DNA of 64,000 nucleotides from an uncultured Lysobacteraceae bacterium (GCA_936911875.1 CAKZGB010000012.1:1-64000); one strand, 5' to 3'; counted from the stretch's first letter, positions 15,911-24,220 are shown. Notes: generated by a model not told the origin, from the sequence alone. Made by a program: numbers and translations.

Positions 15911-17200
15911 TTGAATTCGCTGCATTGCTTGAGTGACACCCACATCGCCGTGATCGGTCTCGGTTATGTTGGCCTGCCTTTAGCTGTAGAGTTTGGCAAG
16001 CAATTCGCCACAGTTGGCTTCGATATTGACTGCAACCGAGTCGCCGACCTGCGCCAGAGCAAAGACAGGACCCTAGAGGTAGAACCGGCATTGCTTGCCG
16101 AAGCCAAACATCTGACATTTACCAGTGATTTGAGTGATATCGCAGATTGCACTGTATATATAGTCACTGTCCCCACGCCCATTGATAGCGCGAAGCAGCC
16201 TGATCTAGTGCCTCTAAAAAAGGCTAGTGACGCCATTGGCAGGGTGCTTAAGACCGGTGACTTAGTAATATATGAATCGACGGTGTATCCGGGTTGTACC
16301 GAGGAAGTCTGTGTACCAATCTTGGAAAGTGTCTCGGGCTTGAAGTTCAATCAGGATTTCTATTGTGGATATTCGCCTGAGCGAATTAATCCGGGTGATA
16401 AACAGCATCGGTTGACCACCATTAAAAAAGTCACCTCCGGTTCGACAACAGAGACTGCAGACTTTGTGGATGCACTGTACGGTTCCATTATTGCGGCAGG
16501 TACGCACAAGGCACCAAGTATTAAAGTGGCAGAAGCTGCCAAGGTCATCGAAAACACGCAGCGCGATCTGAATATTGCGCTGATCAATGACTTGGCGATT
16601 CTGTTCAACAAACTCGGCATCGACACCTTGGATGTGCTCGAAGCTGCGGGCACTAAGTGGAATTTTTTGCCGTTCCGTCCAGGCTTAGTTGGTGGTCATT
16701 GCATTAGTGTGGACCCGTACTATTTGACATATAAAGCGCAGGAAATCGGACACCATCCGGATATGATCTTGGCCGGTAGGCGCACCAACGACGGTATGGG
16801 AAGCTATGTGGCCAATCAAGTGATTAGATTGATGGTGCGCAAAGGTGTCGATCCGGTCAACGCCCGTGTGCTTATTCTAGGCTTGGCTTTCAAAGAGAAT
16901 TGTCCGGATCTGCGCAACACGCGAGTTGTAGATGTCGTGCGGGCACTCGAGGGCTATAAAACGCATGTAGATGTCTATGATCCTTGGGTAGATGCACATG
17001 AGTCACAGCGCGAATACGGAATTACCCCCGTGTCCACGCCAGAGCATGGCACCTACGATGCGGTAGTGTTGGCAGTTGGGCACGACCAATTTAGGGCAAT
17101 GGGCGAACGTGGTGTCCGTGCCTTCGGCAAGGTTCAAGGTCACGTGGTCTACGACGTGAAATATGTGTTGCCCCATGATGCTGTGGATGGACGATTGTAA
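15911..17200 (+). CDS. tviB: Nucleotide-sugar dehydrogenase, VipA/TviB (WbpO) type
   Basis: Enzymes of this UDP-glucose/GDP-mannose dehydrogenase family oxidise the C6 hydroxyl of a UDP-sugar (commonly UDP-GlcNAc or UDP-GalNAc) to a uronic acid, using two NAD+, for capsule or O-antigen synthesis. The 429 residues show the Rossmann motif GLGYVGLPLAVEFG, the catalytic-cysteine motif GGHCISVDPYYLT and the segment GLAFKENCPDLRNTRV. The start is TTG, supported by GGGA at 15899-15902. Base composition and codon use are AT-richer than the neighbouring housekeeping genes, suggesting acquisition. The exact substrate is inferred from family resemblance. Confidence 0.87.
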   Translation: MNSLHCLSDTHIAVIGLGYVGLPLAVEFGKQFATVGFDIDCNRVADLRQSKDRTLEVEPALLAEAKHLTFTSDLSDIADCTVYIVTVPTPIDSAKQPDLVPLKKASDAIGRVLKTGDLVIYESTVYPGCTEEVCVPILESVSGLKFNQDFYCGYSPERINPGDKQHRLTTIKKVTSGSTTETADFVDALYGSIIAAGTHKAPSIKVAEAAKVIENTQRDLNIALINDLAILFNKLGIDTLDVLEAAGTKWNFLPFRPGLVGGHCISVDPYYLTYKAQEIGHHPDMILAGRRTNDGMGSYVANQVIRLMVRKGVDPVNARVLILGLAFKENCPDLRNTRVVDVVRALEGYKTHVDVYDPWVDAHESQREYGITPVSTPEHGTYDAVVLAVGHDQFRAMGERGVRAFGKVQGHVVYDVKYVLPHDAVDGRL

Positions 17201-17256
17201 GTTCTAGCTCTAACACTGTAGTACTTTTAAACTGACGTCTCATTCAGCGTGACACA

Positions 17257-18279
17257 ATGAAAATCCTAGTTACGGGCACCGCCGGATTTATCGGATCCCA
17301 CGTTGCAATGCGCTTGCTCGAACGTGGCGACGAGGTTATTGGCATCGATAATCTCAACGACTACTATGACGTTGGGTTGAAAAAGGCAAGACTTTCGCGT
17401 TTTGCGGAACATTCGAATTACACTCACATTGCAGCAGATATAGCCGACCGCGCGGCTATTGAGGAAGTTTTTTCGACCCATAAGCCGCAGCGTGTTATCA
17501 ATCTGGCCGCACAGGCTGGTGTCCGTTACGCAGCTGAGAATCCACATGTATATGTGAGCAGTAACGTCACCGGCTTTCTGCACATTCTCGAAGGCTGCCG
17601 TCATTACGGAGTCGAGCATTTGGTTTTTGCCTCAACCAGTTCGGTATATGGCGCGAACCGTGCCATGCCGTTTTCCGAACATCAGTCCACAGAACATCCG
17701 CTGACCTTGTATGCGGCGACTAAAAAGGCCAATGAGCAAATGGCGCACAGCTACGCTCATTTGTACGGAATTCCAAGTACAGGTTTGCGGTTTTTTACTG
17801 TGTATGGGCCATGGGGCCGTCCAGATATGGCGCTGTTTCTTTTCACCAAGGCAATTCTGTCAGGTGAGCCTATAAAGGTCTTCAATCATGGCCACCATAA
17901 GCGCAGCTTTACCTATATAGACGACATTGTTGAAGGTGTAATACGTACGCTGGACACAGTGCCAGGCAAAGAATCCAATTGGGATGCACTGGATCCCGAT
18001 CCATCCACCAGTGGTGTTGCACCCTATCGCATCTTTAACATTGGTAACGAACATTCTGTTGAGCTACGTGAGTACATCAAAGTGTTAGAGCGCTGTTTGA
18101 ACGAGAAAGCAGTCATGGAGATGTTGCCCTTGCAAGCAGGCGACGTGCCGGACACAGAAGCCGATGTCTCCGAACTCATAGCGGGCGTCGGATATGAGCC
18201 AAAGGTGTCGGTGAAGGATGGCGTGGCTAAGTTCGTGGAGTGGTACCTGAGCTTCTACGGAGAGCCAGATGTATTGTGA
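17257..18279 (+). CDS. NAD-dependent UDP-sugar 4-epimerase (UDP-glucuronate epimerase type)
   Basis: This extended short-chain dehydrogenase converts a UDP-uronic acid or UDP-sugar at C4 and fits downstream of the preceding dehydrogenase. Motifs are GTAGFIGSHVAMRLLERG (NAD binding), LAAQAGVRYAAENP, the catalytic SSVYG and YAATKK (Tyr-x3-Lys), and FFTVYGPWGRPDMALFLF, typical of CapI/LpsL/WcaG-type UDP-glucuronate 4-epimerases. It is 340 residues, normal length. It lies 56 bases after the dehydrogenase, probably in one transcript. The AT-richer composition matches its neighbour. A TviC-type epimerase for N-acetylated uronic acids is an alternative. Confidence 0.87.
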   Translation: MKILVTGTAGFIGSHVAMRLLERGDEVIGIDNLNDYYDVGLKKARLSRFAEHSNYTHIAADIADRAAIEEVFSTHKPQRVINLAAQAGVRYAAENPHVYVSSNVTGFLHILEGCRHYGVEHLVFASTSSVYGANRAMPFSEHQSTEHPLTLYAATKKANEQMAHSYAHLYGIPSTGLRFFTVYGPWGRPDMALFLFTKAILSGEPIKVFNHGHHKRSFTYIDDIVEGVIRTLDTVPGKESNWDALDPDPSTSGVAPYRIFNIGNEHSVELREYIKVLERCLNEKAVMEMLPLQAGDVPDTEADVSELIAGVGYEPKVSVKDGVAKFVEWYLSFYGEPDVL

Positions 18280-18381
18280 GGCCAACCCATAGAGGGTTAA
18301 AGCTCATCAAATGAAAGCGAGCGCCACATAGCGCCAAGAACGACCCGGTAGGCGAACGACTTTAGGTGCTATGCGGTGTCT

Positions 18382-18457
<76 letters not shown>

Positions 18458-18506
18458 ATTCCAAAACTGAAAATACCACAACCTTTTGACGTCTGATATT
18501 TGCGCA

Positions 18507-18523
18507 ATTCTCAAAATGAGAAT
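18507..18523. promoter_or_regulatory. Palindrome upstream of the antitoxin gene (possible operator)
   Basis: ATTCTC-AAAAT-GAGAAT is a perfect 6-bp inverted repeat with a 5-nt spacer, 68 bases upstream of the antitoxin start. Antitoxins with helix-turn-helix domains usually repress their own operon through such sites. Binding is inferred. Confidence 0.35.
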
Positions 18524-18550
18524 AGATTAAGGGTGTAGAAGTAAATGAGA

Positions 18551-18569
18551 AATGGGGTCGTACCCCATT
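18551..18569. repeat. AATGGGGT/ACCCCATT palindrome upstream of the TA operon
   Basis: Perfect 8-bp arms AATGGGGT and ACCCCATT are separated by CGT, 22 bases before the antitoxin ATG. It could be an operator for the toxin-antitoxin operon, or a solo REP/RAYT-type palindrome; it shares AATGGGG with the ends of the element at 11209-11342. Confidence 0.5.
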
Positions 18570-18590
18570 AAGTGGGCGTGAAGGGGGGAT

Positions 18591-19007
18591 ATGAAGATCA
18601 AAGTTAGCGAGCAGGTCAAGCAGCAACCCGCGTACGCGTCCGGCGACGTGGGAGGTGCGGCGCTCCGTACGTTCTTCAACATCACTAAAGCGTGGGGGTT
18701 GGACAGCGAGCAGGAGCGGACGCTTCTGGGCAATCCTCCGACGGCGACGTATTACCGCTGGCGCGCGGCGAGCGCCACCGGCGCTCTCAAGCTCAGTCAG
18801 GGCGTGATCGAGCGCATCTCGTATGTGCTCGGCATCTACAAGGCGCTGCACATTCTGTTTAACGACAACGCGCAGGCCGATGCCTGGGTGCAAAAGCCCA
18901 ACACCGCACCGCTGTTCGGTGGAGCGTCGGCGCTCGATCGCATGCTTGGAGGACAAGTCGCCGATCTGTATCGCGTGCGCGAATATCTGGATTCGCAGCG
19001 CGGCTGA
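18591..19007 (+). CDS. Xre/MbcA/ParS-type antitoxin
   Basis: The 138-residue protein matches antitoxins with an Xre-like N-terminal region and the C-terminal MbcA/ParS/Xre toxin-binding domain (formerly DUF2384). Supporting features are the N-terminal helical block (AALRTFFNITKAWGLDSEQE), the segment LGNPPTATYYRWRAA, and the C terminus LFGGASALDRMLGGQVADLY followed by VREYLDSQRG, which resembles the toxin-binding tail. It is preceded by a strong purine-rich Shine-Dalgarno (AAGGGGGG). The toxin gene starts six bases after its stop. It likely neutralises the RES toxin and represses the operon. Confidence 0.9.
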   Translation: MKIKVSEQVKQQPAYASGDVGGAALRTFFNITKAWGLDSEQERTLLGNPPTATYYRWRAASATGALKLSQGVIERISYVLGIYKALHILFNDNAQADAWVQKPNTAPLFGGASALDRMLGGQVADLYRVREYLDSQRG

Positions 19008-19013
19008 TCATTG

Positions 19014-19706
19014 ATGTCGCGTGCAAAAATAATTCGTCGAACGGTTCGATGGACGCCGTGCTATCGCATCGTCGCGAGTCGGTTTCCGCCTGTGAGTGTG
19101 TTTGATTCGGTTGCGGACCCTGCCGATCTCGAGGCTGTTTTTCAAGTCGAATCCATGACCAACCCGCGCCGGCGTCAGGAGTTAGGCCAACTATCGCTGG
19201 TGCCTGCAAACCGACGCATCAGCGGGCCGGGTACGACGCCAATCATGGCGGCGTTTACGCATTCCAATCCGCAGGGCTCGCGCTTTAGCGATGGCAACTA
19301 CGGCGTCTATTACGCGGCCAAAGACTTAGAGACTGCGACGCACGAGACTGTGTATCACACGCAGAATTTTTTACGCGCCACCAACGAGCCTGCATGTGTA
19401 GTGCAAAAGCGCTGTTACACCGCCGATTTAAACGGCAAATTGCACGATGTCCGTACGGGCCATCCGGAGTTGCATGATCCGAATTCGTACGTTGCAAGCC
19501 AAGCCATGGCACGCCAACTGCGCGAGCAGGGCAGCGATGGCCTTCTCTACAACAGCGTGCGCAAGCGTGGTGGGCAGTGCGTTGCGGTGTTCTATCCCGA
19601 CTTGCTGTCGCCCGCGCGGCAGGGCCAACATCTGCAATACCACTGGGATGGCCATGCGGTCACCCACGTCTCCGTGCTCGCGGCAATGGACATCGACAGC
19701 GTATAA
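19014..19706 (+). CDS. RES-domain toxin (NAD+ phosphorylase/ADP-ribosyltransferase-like)
   Basis: RES toxins (Res, MbcT, ParT) deplete NAD+ by phosphorolysis or modify targets by ADP-ribosylation, stopping growth when not bound by the partner antitoxin. The 230 residues contain the expected Arg (GSRFSDGNYGVYYAAK), Glu (TATHETVYH) and Ser (LLYNSVRKRGGQCVAVF) motifs from which the domain is named, so it looks intact. The ATG at 19014 is preferred to a TTG directly before it. The stop codon lies within TATAAT (19702-19707), and the cobalamin riboswitch begins about 30 bases later. Confidence 0.9.
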   Translation: MSRAKIIRRTVRWTPCYRIVASRFPPVSVFDSVADPADLEAVFQVESMTNPRRRQELGQLSLVPANRRISGPGTTPIMAAFTHSNPQGSRFSDGNYGVYYAAKDLETATHETVYHTQNFLRATNEPACVVQKRCYTADLNGKLHDVRTGHPELHDPNSYVASQAMARQLREQGSDGLLYNSVRKRGGQCVAVFYPDLLSPARQGQHLQYHWDGHAVTHVSVLAAMDIDSV

Positions 19707-19707
19707 T
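19702..19707 (+). promoter_or_regulatory. Candidate -10 box for the riboswitch-btuB transcript
   Basis: A perfect TATAAT overlaps the toxin stop codon (TAA at 19704-19706) and lies just before the riboswitch. No recognisable -35 element is seen 16-18 bases upstream. It is the only promoter-like hexamer close to the aptamer's 5' end. Confidence 0.4.
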
Positions 19708-19735
19708 TAGGGCTGCTCTGGTGACCGAGAGCCAA

Positions 19736-19970
19736 GCGGCCTCGGTTGAAACGGGAATTTGGTGCGCCGGTGGCCACTTCGCAAATATAAGATTTGCGTA
19801 GCGCTGCAAACAACGGCAAGTCCAAAGCTGCCCCCGCAACGGTAAGACCGGATGTCGGATCCGCCATGCAACCACTGCAATTCTCTTGAATTGCGGGAAG
19901 GTGCGGACCCCGGCACGCGCCGCCTCGCTCAGGTGTCGCACACGGTTGAGCCCGGAGACCGGCCAGTGCA
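19736..19970 (+). ncRNA. Cobalamin (adenosylcobalamin) riboswitch
   Basis: The leader upstream of btuB contains the aptamer's conserved blocks in order: CGGTTGAAACGGGAAT with GGTGCG (19743-19766), GCTGCCCCCGCAACGGTAAG (about 19828-19847), CCACTGCAATTC with GAATTGCGGGAAGGTGCGG (about 19871-19907), and the B12 box GAGCCCGGAGACCGGCC (about 19948-19964). Binding of a cobalamin is expected to reduce btuB expression. An extra arm with a perfect hairpin CGCAAAT-ATAAG-ATTTGCG (19780-19798) lies between the first two blocks. The 148 bases from 19971 to the btuB ATG hold the expression platform; AAGGAG at 20100-20105 could be sequestered. Boundaries are approximate. Confidence 0.93.
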
Positions 19971-20118
19971 TTCCCTAAACCGCGGTGGGCGGTGTCATCG
20001 GGTTGCCGGTAATTTCCTTGCGCTCGCGTTATGGTCCGGCACTTCGTCGGCAGCTCCTCCGCATCATTTGAACCACAAGGACCCGCGGGAAGGCGTGTCC
20101 AAGGAGCCGCACATCACC

Positions 20119-22008
20119 ATGACCATCTACCGTACCTCTTCGCTGAGCGCAGCCGTGACTGCTGCATTGGCGTTGTCGTTTGCCGTTGCCGCACCGGCCT
20201 TCGCACAGGACAACTCCAACGCCAACTCTGACGACGTCGTCAATCTCGATCGCGTGCTGGTCACCGGCACGCGCGCACTCGACGGCCAGAACCCGCGCCT
20301 GGTTGCCAACACCATCATCACGCGTGAGGACATTGAACGTCTGCAACCGTCATCGCTCGGCGACTTGCTGCAGTCGCAGACCGGCATGCAAACGACGCGT
20401 CTTGGCGGCATCGGTAAAGAGAGTTCGCTGTTTTTGCGCGGCTCCGAATCCGATCACGTGCTGTTCCTGATCGATGGCGTGCGCGTCGGCTCCGCCACTG
20501 CCGGCAAAGAGGCATTCCAGGATCTTCCGCTCGATCAGATTGATCGCATTGAAATCGTGCGCGGTCCGTACTCGAGTCTGTACGGTTCCGATGCGATCGG
20601 TGGCGTCGTGCAGATATTTACGCGCAAAGGCGAAAACGGCGTGCGTCCGTCGCTGTCCGTCAAAGCCGGCTCGAGCAACTTGGTTGGTTTGAGCGCAGGC
20701 ATCCGCGGTGGCAACGACAAGGGCCAGTACGCCTTGAACGCCGCTCACGAAGAAACTACCGGTTACAACACGTGCCGCGGCAGTGGCACTTTGTTCCAAG
20801 GTTGCTATACCGATGAGCCCGATCGCGACGGTTACGAGAACCGTTCCATCAGCGGTTCGGCTTCGTATTCGTGGACGCCTTCGCTCCGTTCGCAACTCAC
20901 CGCTCTCCATATCGAAGGCAGCAACGACTACGACGGCAGCTTTGCCAATCACTCCGAAATTAAGCAGCAGGTCGCGGGTTTCTCGACCGAGTGGCAGGCC
21001 ACGCGTGCTCTGCGTCTGCGCGCCAACGTCGGCGAAAGTTTCGATGAGAGTGTCGACTCGGTCAACGGCACGTACGTCGGCACGGTCTCGTCGCGTCGCT
21101 TGAGCGGCGGTCTGCAGGCCGATGTTGCGCTCGGTGGCGGCAACGATCTGGTCCTCGGATGGGATGGCCTTCGCGATCGCATCGCCGGCGACACGGGCTA
21201 CGACGTGCAGCAGCGCTACAACCGCGCGGTTTACGCGCAATGGGCCTCGCGTTTCAGCGACGCTCACGATCTGCAAGTCAACGTGCGACGCGACGACAAC
21301 TCGCAGTTCGGCGGCAAAACCACGGGCTCGGTCCTGTACGGCGTGCGGGTCGGTTCGGGCTACCGTCTGACGTTCTCGGGTGGCACGGCTTTTAAGGCCC
21401 CGTCGTTCAACGAGCTCTACTATCCGTACTACGGCAATCCGCTGCTGCGTCCCGAAACCGCCCGCAACCTCGAAATCGGCCTGAATTACAGCATCCCTCT
21501 GTTGTCGTGGTCGGTTCACGCGTTCCAAAATCGCGTCTCCGACCTGATCGCCCACGATTCGTCGATCCTTCCGTTCGGCGCGCCCAACAACATCGACAAG
21601 GCGGTCCTCTCCGGCCTCGAGGCCCAGTTCCGCGTCCGCGTCGCCTCCGTCGCGATCAACGGCAACGTCACCGCACTTTCTCCCCGTCAGGAAGGCGGCC
21701 CCTTCGACGGAAACCTCCTGCCCCGCCGAGCCCAACGCACCGCCCGTCTCGACTTTGACTGGCCGCTGCACGACTCCCTGCGTCTCGGCCTGACCCAAAT
21801 GGGCTCCAGCCACCGCTACGACGACCTCGCCAACTCGGTCCGCCTGGCCGGCTACGGTCGCACCGACCTGCGCGCCACGATCGCCGTCTCGCCGTCCTGG
21901 CAACTCACCGGCTCCGTCGAGAACGTCTTTGACCGCGCGTACGAAACGGCCGCCTGGTACCCGCAACCCGGCCGCAGCTGGCTCCTGACGCTCCGCTACG
22001 CCAAGTAA
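20119..22008 (+). CDS. btuB: TonB-dependent vitamin B12 receptor, BtuB-like
   Basis: BtuB is an outer-membrane barrel that imports cobalamins, powered by TonB-ExbBD. The 629-residue precursor has a signal peptide ending AAPAFAQ (about residue 27). The plug domain contains VLVTGTRALDGQ, IITREDIERLQPSSLGDLLQ and the LFLIDGVRVGSATAG and YGSDAIGGVVQIFTRKG blocks. A 22-strand-type barrel ends in RSWLLTLRYAK. The TonB box is probably within the first 20 mature residues. The ATG at 20119 gives a proper signal peptide; in-frame codons upstream lie inside the riboswitch. Cobalamin specificity is strongly supported by the preceding riboswitch. A terminator follows. Confidence 0.93.
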   Translation: MTIYRTSSLSAAVTAALALSFAVAAPAFAQDNSNANSDDVVNLDRVLVTGTRALDGQNPRLVANTIITREDIERLQPSSLGDLLQSQTGMQTTRLGGIGKESSLFLRGSESDHVLFLIDGVRVGSATAGKEAFQDLPLDQIDRIEIVRGPYSSLYGSDAIGGVVQIFTRKGENGVRPSLSVKAGSSNLVGLSAGIRGGNDKGQYALNAAHEETTGYNTCRGSGTLFQGCYTDEPDRDGYENRSISGSASYSWTPSLRSQLTALHIEGSNDYDGSFANHSEIKQQVAGFSTEWQATRALRLRANVGESFDESVDSVNGTYVGTVSSRRLSGGLQADVALGGGNDLVLGWDGLRDRIAGDTGYDVQQRYNRAVYAQWASRFSDAHDLQVNVRRDDNSQFGGKTTGSVLYGVRVGSGYRLTFSGGTAFKAPSFNELYYPYYGNPLLRPETARNLEIGLNYSIPLLSWSVHAFQNRVSDLIAHDSSILPFGAPNNIDKAVLSGLEAQFRVRVASVAINGNVTALSPRQEGGPFDGNLLPRRAQRTARLDFDWPLHDSLRLGLTQMGSSHRYDDLANSVRLAGYGRTDLRATIAVSPSWQLTGSVENVFDRAYETAAWYPQPGRSWLLTLRYAK

Positions 22009-22034
22009 CACTCGCGTCGCCCCATAAGAGGGGA

Positions 22035-22091
22035 AGAGGCGGACCCGCTTTCCGGCCCCCGCGCCGGTCTGCAGGCCTGCCTCTTTTTTTT
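22035..22091 (+). terminator. Rho-independent terminator after btuB
   Basis: AGAGGC (22035-22040) pairs with GCCTCT (22079-22084), with further GC-rich pairing inside, followed by a run of T residues. It begins 26 bases after the btuB stop. Confidence 0.75.
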
Positions 22092-22153
22092 GCCCGCTCG
22101 CTCGCGCGCGCGCTCGTCACGCCCGTTTTTTCTCTCTGGAAAACACCCTTATC

Positions 22154-22219
22154 CGTTCGCGCACTTTCTATGCCCCATGACCACGTTTTATCCGGTTGGG
22201 GCTCGGAAAGTGCGTAAAG
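22154..22219. repeat. Inverted-repeat unit, copy 1 of 2
   Basis: This unit begins CCGTTCGCGCACTTTCTATG. Arms CGCACTTTC (22161-22169) and GAAAGTGCG (22207-22215), plus GCCCC and GGGGC inside, can form a hairpin with a 21-nt loop. The same opening recurs at 22364. No gene is supported anywhere in 22092-22496, although short open frames occur. Confidence 0.65.
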
Positions 22220-22363
22220 CGTGCACGCGTGTTTTGCAGCGGCGATTGCGTGCCGCATCCAGTGGCAAACGCTGCCGGTCTTAGCTTGCTCGCGCTGCCA
22301 ACACAGCTCTGGCGCAACTAAATCCGCACCGCAGCGCTCACTTTGCATACATTTCCCGCGCGC

Positions 22364-22430
22364 ACCGTTCGCGCACTTTCTGTGCCCGCGTTGGCGAGGA
22401 TTTGATCTCGGGGCCAAAAGGGTGCGCAAA
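22364..22430. repeat. Inverted-repeat unit, copy 2 of 2
   Basis: CCGTTCGCGCACTTTCTGTG repeats the start of copy 1 with one change, and GGGGCC, AAAAGGGTGCGCAAA parallels its end. The middle differs. The two units lie 210 bases apart in the same orientation between btuB and the YbaL-like gene. Confidence 0.6.
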
Positions 22431-22435
22431 CAGAC

Positions 22436-22455
22436 ACGCCCTGTTTCCAGGGCGT
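22436..22455 (-). terminator. Perfect 8-bp hairpin downstream of ybaL (possible terminator)
   Basis: ACGCCCTG-TTTC-CAGGGCGT is a perfect stem-loop, about 42 bases beyond the stop of the minus-strand YbaL-like gene. On that strand it is followed by GTCTGTTTG, which is only weakly T-rich, so terminator function is uncertain. Confidence 0.4.
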
Positions 22456-22496
22456 GGCGGGTGGCATGTGTGCGCCGGGCGGGCGGGGTGCGGGGG

Positions 22497-24194
22497 TTAG
22501 TGGGGGGTGAGGCGCCGGCCGCCGCGGTAGACGGGCAGGGCGAGGACCATTTCGGCTAGGCTCTGGCCGAGTTCGCGCTCTGCTAGGACGGCCGCGTCGG
22601 CGCCGTGAGAGAGATAGTGCTTGAGCGAGGATTCGCTGTGGGCACGCGCGACGATGCTGAGGGCGGGGTTGAGCGTCCGCAGGGTCTCGATGATTTCGGC
22701 GGTCTCCAGGGCGTTGGGGATCGCGACGATGGCGGCCGTCGCGGTCGACGGACTCATGGCCGTGAGGACCCGCGGGTTGACGGCGTTGCCGAGGATCGCC
22801 GGCAGATCGAGCGAGCGGGCGCGGGCGGTGTTGGTTTCTTCGACGTCGGCGATGGCCATCGAGACACCGCGGGGCGTGAGTGCGCGGGCGATTTCCTGTC
22901 CGACGCGGCCAAAGCCGATCACGAGGGTGTGGCCTTCCAAGGGGGAAGAAGGGGCTGGCAGGAGCGGGAAGGAGGCATCGCCATCGGACGGGACGACGCC
23001 ACGAGACTGCTTGGCGGCCCAGCGGTCGTAGATGGTCATCATGAACGGGTTGGCGATGATCGACAGGATCGCGCCGGCCAGGATCAGATCGTGGCCGTCC
23101 TTGGGCAGCATCTTGAGCGACAGGCCGAGCGAGGCCAGGATGAACGAGAACTCGCCGATCTGCGACAGCGTGCTGGAGACGAGCCAGCCGGCCCCGCGGC
23201 TTCGCGTGATCTGATGCACGATGTGGAAGCCGAAAAACGACTTCACACCGACGATGATCAGGAACGTGATGAACACCTCGAGCGGCCGTTCGAGCAGAAT
23301 GCGCGGGTCGAACAGCATGCCGACCGAGACAAAGAACAGAACGGCGAACGCATCGCGCAGAGGAAGCGTCTGGTCCGCGGCCTCGTGCGAAAACTCGGAG
23401 CTGTTGAGAATCGTGCCGGCAAAAAACGCGCCCAACGCGAACGACACGCCGAACATCGTGGCGGATCCGAACGCGACGCCCATCGCAATCGCCAGCACGC
23501 ACAGCGTGACCAGCTCGCGCGAGCCCGTCTCGACAGTGCGTCGCAAGATCCACGGAATCAGTTTCTGACCGACGGTCAACATCAGCGCGATGAAGGCGCT
23601 CACTTTCAGCAGCGTGATGCCGATCGTCTTGATCAGCTCCATCGGCGTCGCCGCCTGCGCACCTGTGAAAAAGCCCGCAATGGCCGGCAGCAAGACCAAA
23701 GCTAGGACCATGACCAGGTCTTCGACAATTAATAGGCCAATCGCAACGCGGCCCTTATCCGTATCGACCAGCCCGCGCGTCTCCAGCGCCCGCAGCAGCA
23801 CCACCGTCGACGCCACCGACAGCGCAAGCCCGTAAACCAGCCCGGCGCCGTGGCTCCATCCGAACATCCAGACCGCAACGGCCCAACCGATCGCCGTAAA
23901 CAGCGGAATCTGCAGCAGCGCACTCGGCAGCGCCGTCTTGCGTACCGCAATCAGATCCTCAATGGAGAAGTGCAGACCGACCCCGAACATCAGCAGGATC
24001 ACGCCGATTTCGGCCAGCTGCGGGGCCAACTCCGCATCGCCGACGAACCCGGGCGTAAACGGCCCGACGATCACGCCGGCAAGCACATATCCCACCAGCG
24101 GCGAGAGTTTGAGGCGATTGGCGAACGCGCCAAATACAAATGCGAGCACAAAGCCCGCCGTCAGAATCAGAATCAGTGAAGTGTGATGGGGCAT
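22497..24194 (-). CDS. ybaL: CPA2-family cation:proton antiporter, YbaL-like
   Basis: The 565-residue inner-membrane protein has about 12 membrane helices of the monovalent cation:proton antiporter-2 fold (for example GYVLAGVIVGPFTPGF, LLMFGVGLHFSIEDLIAVR, LLIVEDLVMVLALV, FFVSVGMLFDPRILL). A cytosolic RCK/TrkA-N domain near residue 420 follows, with the nucleotide-binding motif LVIGFGRVGQEIARAL and the segment AILGNAVNPRVLTA. YbaL and Kef proteins exchange K+ or Na+ for H+, often gated by nucleotides or glutathione adducts. The domain layout and GHTLVIGFGRVG fit YbaL better than KefB/C. The ATG at 24194 is preferred because codons upstream to 24329 lie in a dispersed repeat. The C-terminal TrkA-C domain is absent or very short. 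Confidence 0.87.
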   Translation of the reverse strand: MPHHTSLILILTAGFVLAFVFGAFANRLKLSPLVGYVLAGVIVGPFTPGFVGDAELAPQLAEIGVILLMFGVGLHFSIEDLIAVRKTALPSALLQIPLFTAIGWAVAVWMFGWSHGAGLVYGLALSVASTVVLLRALETRGLVDTDKGRVAIGLLIVEDLVMVLALVLLPAIAGFFTGAQAATPMELIKTIGITLLKVSAFIALMLTVGQKLIPWILRRTVETGSRELVTLCVLAIAMGVAFGSATMFGVSFALGAFFAGTILNSSEFSHEAADQTLPLRDAFAVLFFVSVGMLFDPRILLERPLEVFITFLIIVGVKSFFGFHIVHQITRSRGAGWLVSSTLSQIGEFSFILASLGLSLKMLPKDGHDLILAGAILSIIANPFMMTIYDRWAAKQSRGVVPSDGDASFPLLPAPSSPLEGHTLVIGFGRVGQEIARALTPRGVSMAIADVEETNTARARSLDLPAILGNAVNPRVLTAMSPSTATAAIVAIPNALETAEIIETLRTLNPALSIVARAHSESSLKHYLSHGADAAVLAERELGQSLAEMVLALPVYRGGRRLTPH

Positions 24195-24220
24195 CCTAAA
24201 AGAGTAACAGCCCCGAGAGC

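Noticed and set aside
15906..15911. TATAAT as promoter of the TviB-type gene
   Set aside because: Its last base is the first base of the TTG start codon, so the transcript would begin inside the gene; no -35 box is at the right distance.
19852..20118. Upstream in-frame extension of BtuB to 718 residues
   Set aside because: It lies within the riboswitch and expression platform; the signal peptide begins at 20119.
20350..22011. 553-codon minus-strand frame opposite btuB
   Set aside because: It is the antisense of a clear TonB-dependent receptor. Long antisense frames are expected in GC-rich genes, and its protein is Arg/Val/Gly-rich with no motif.
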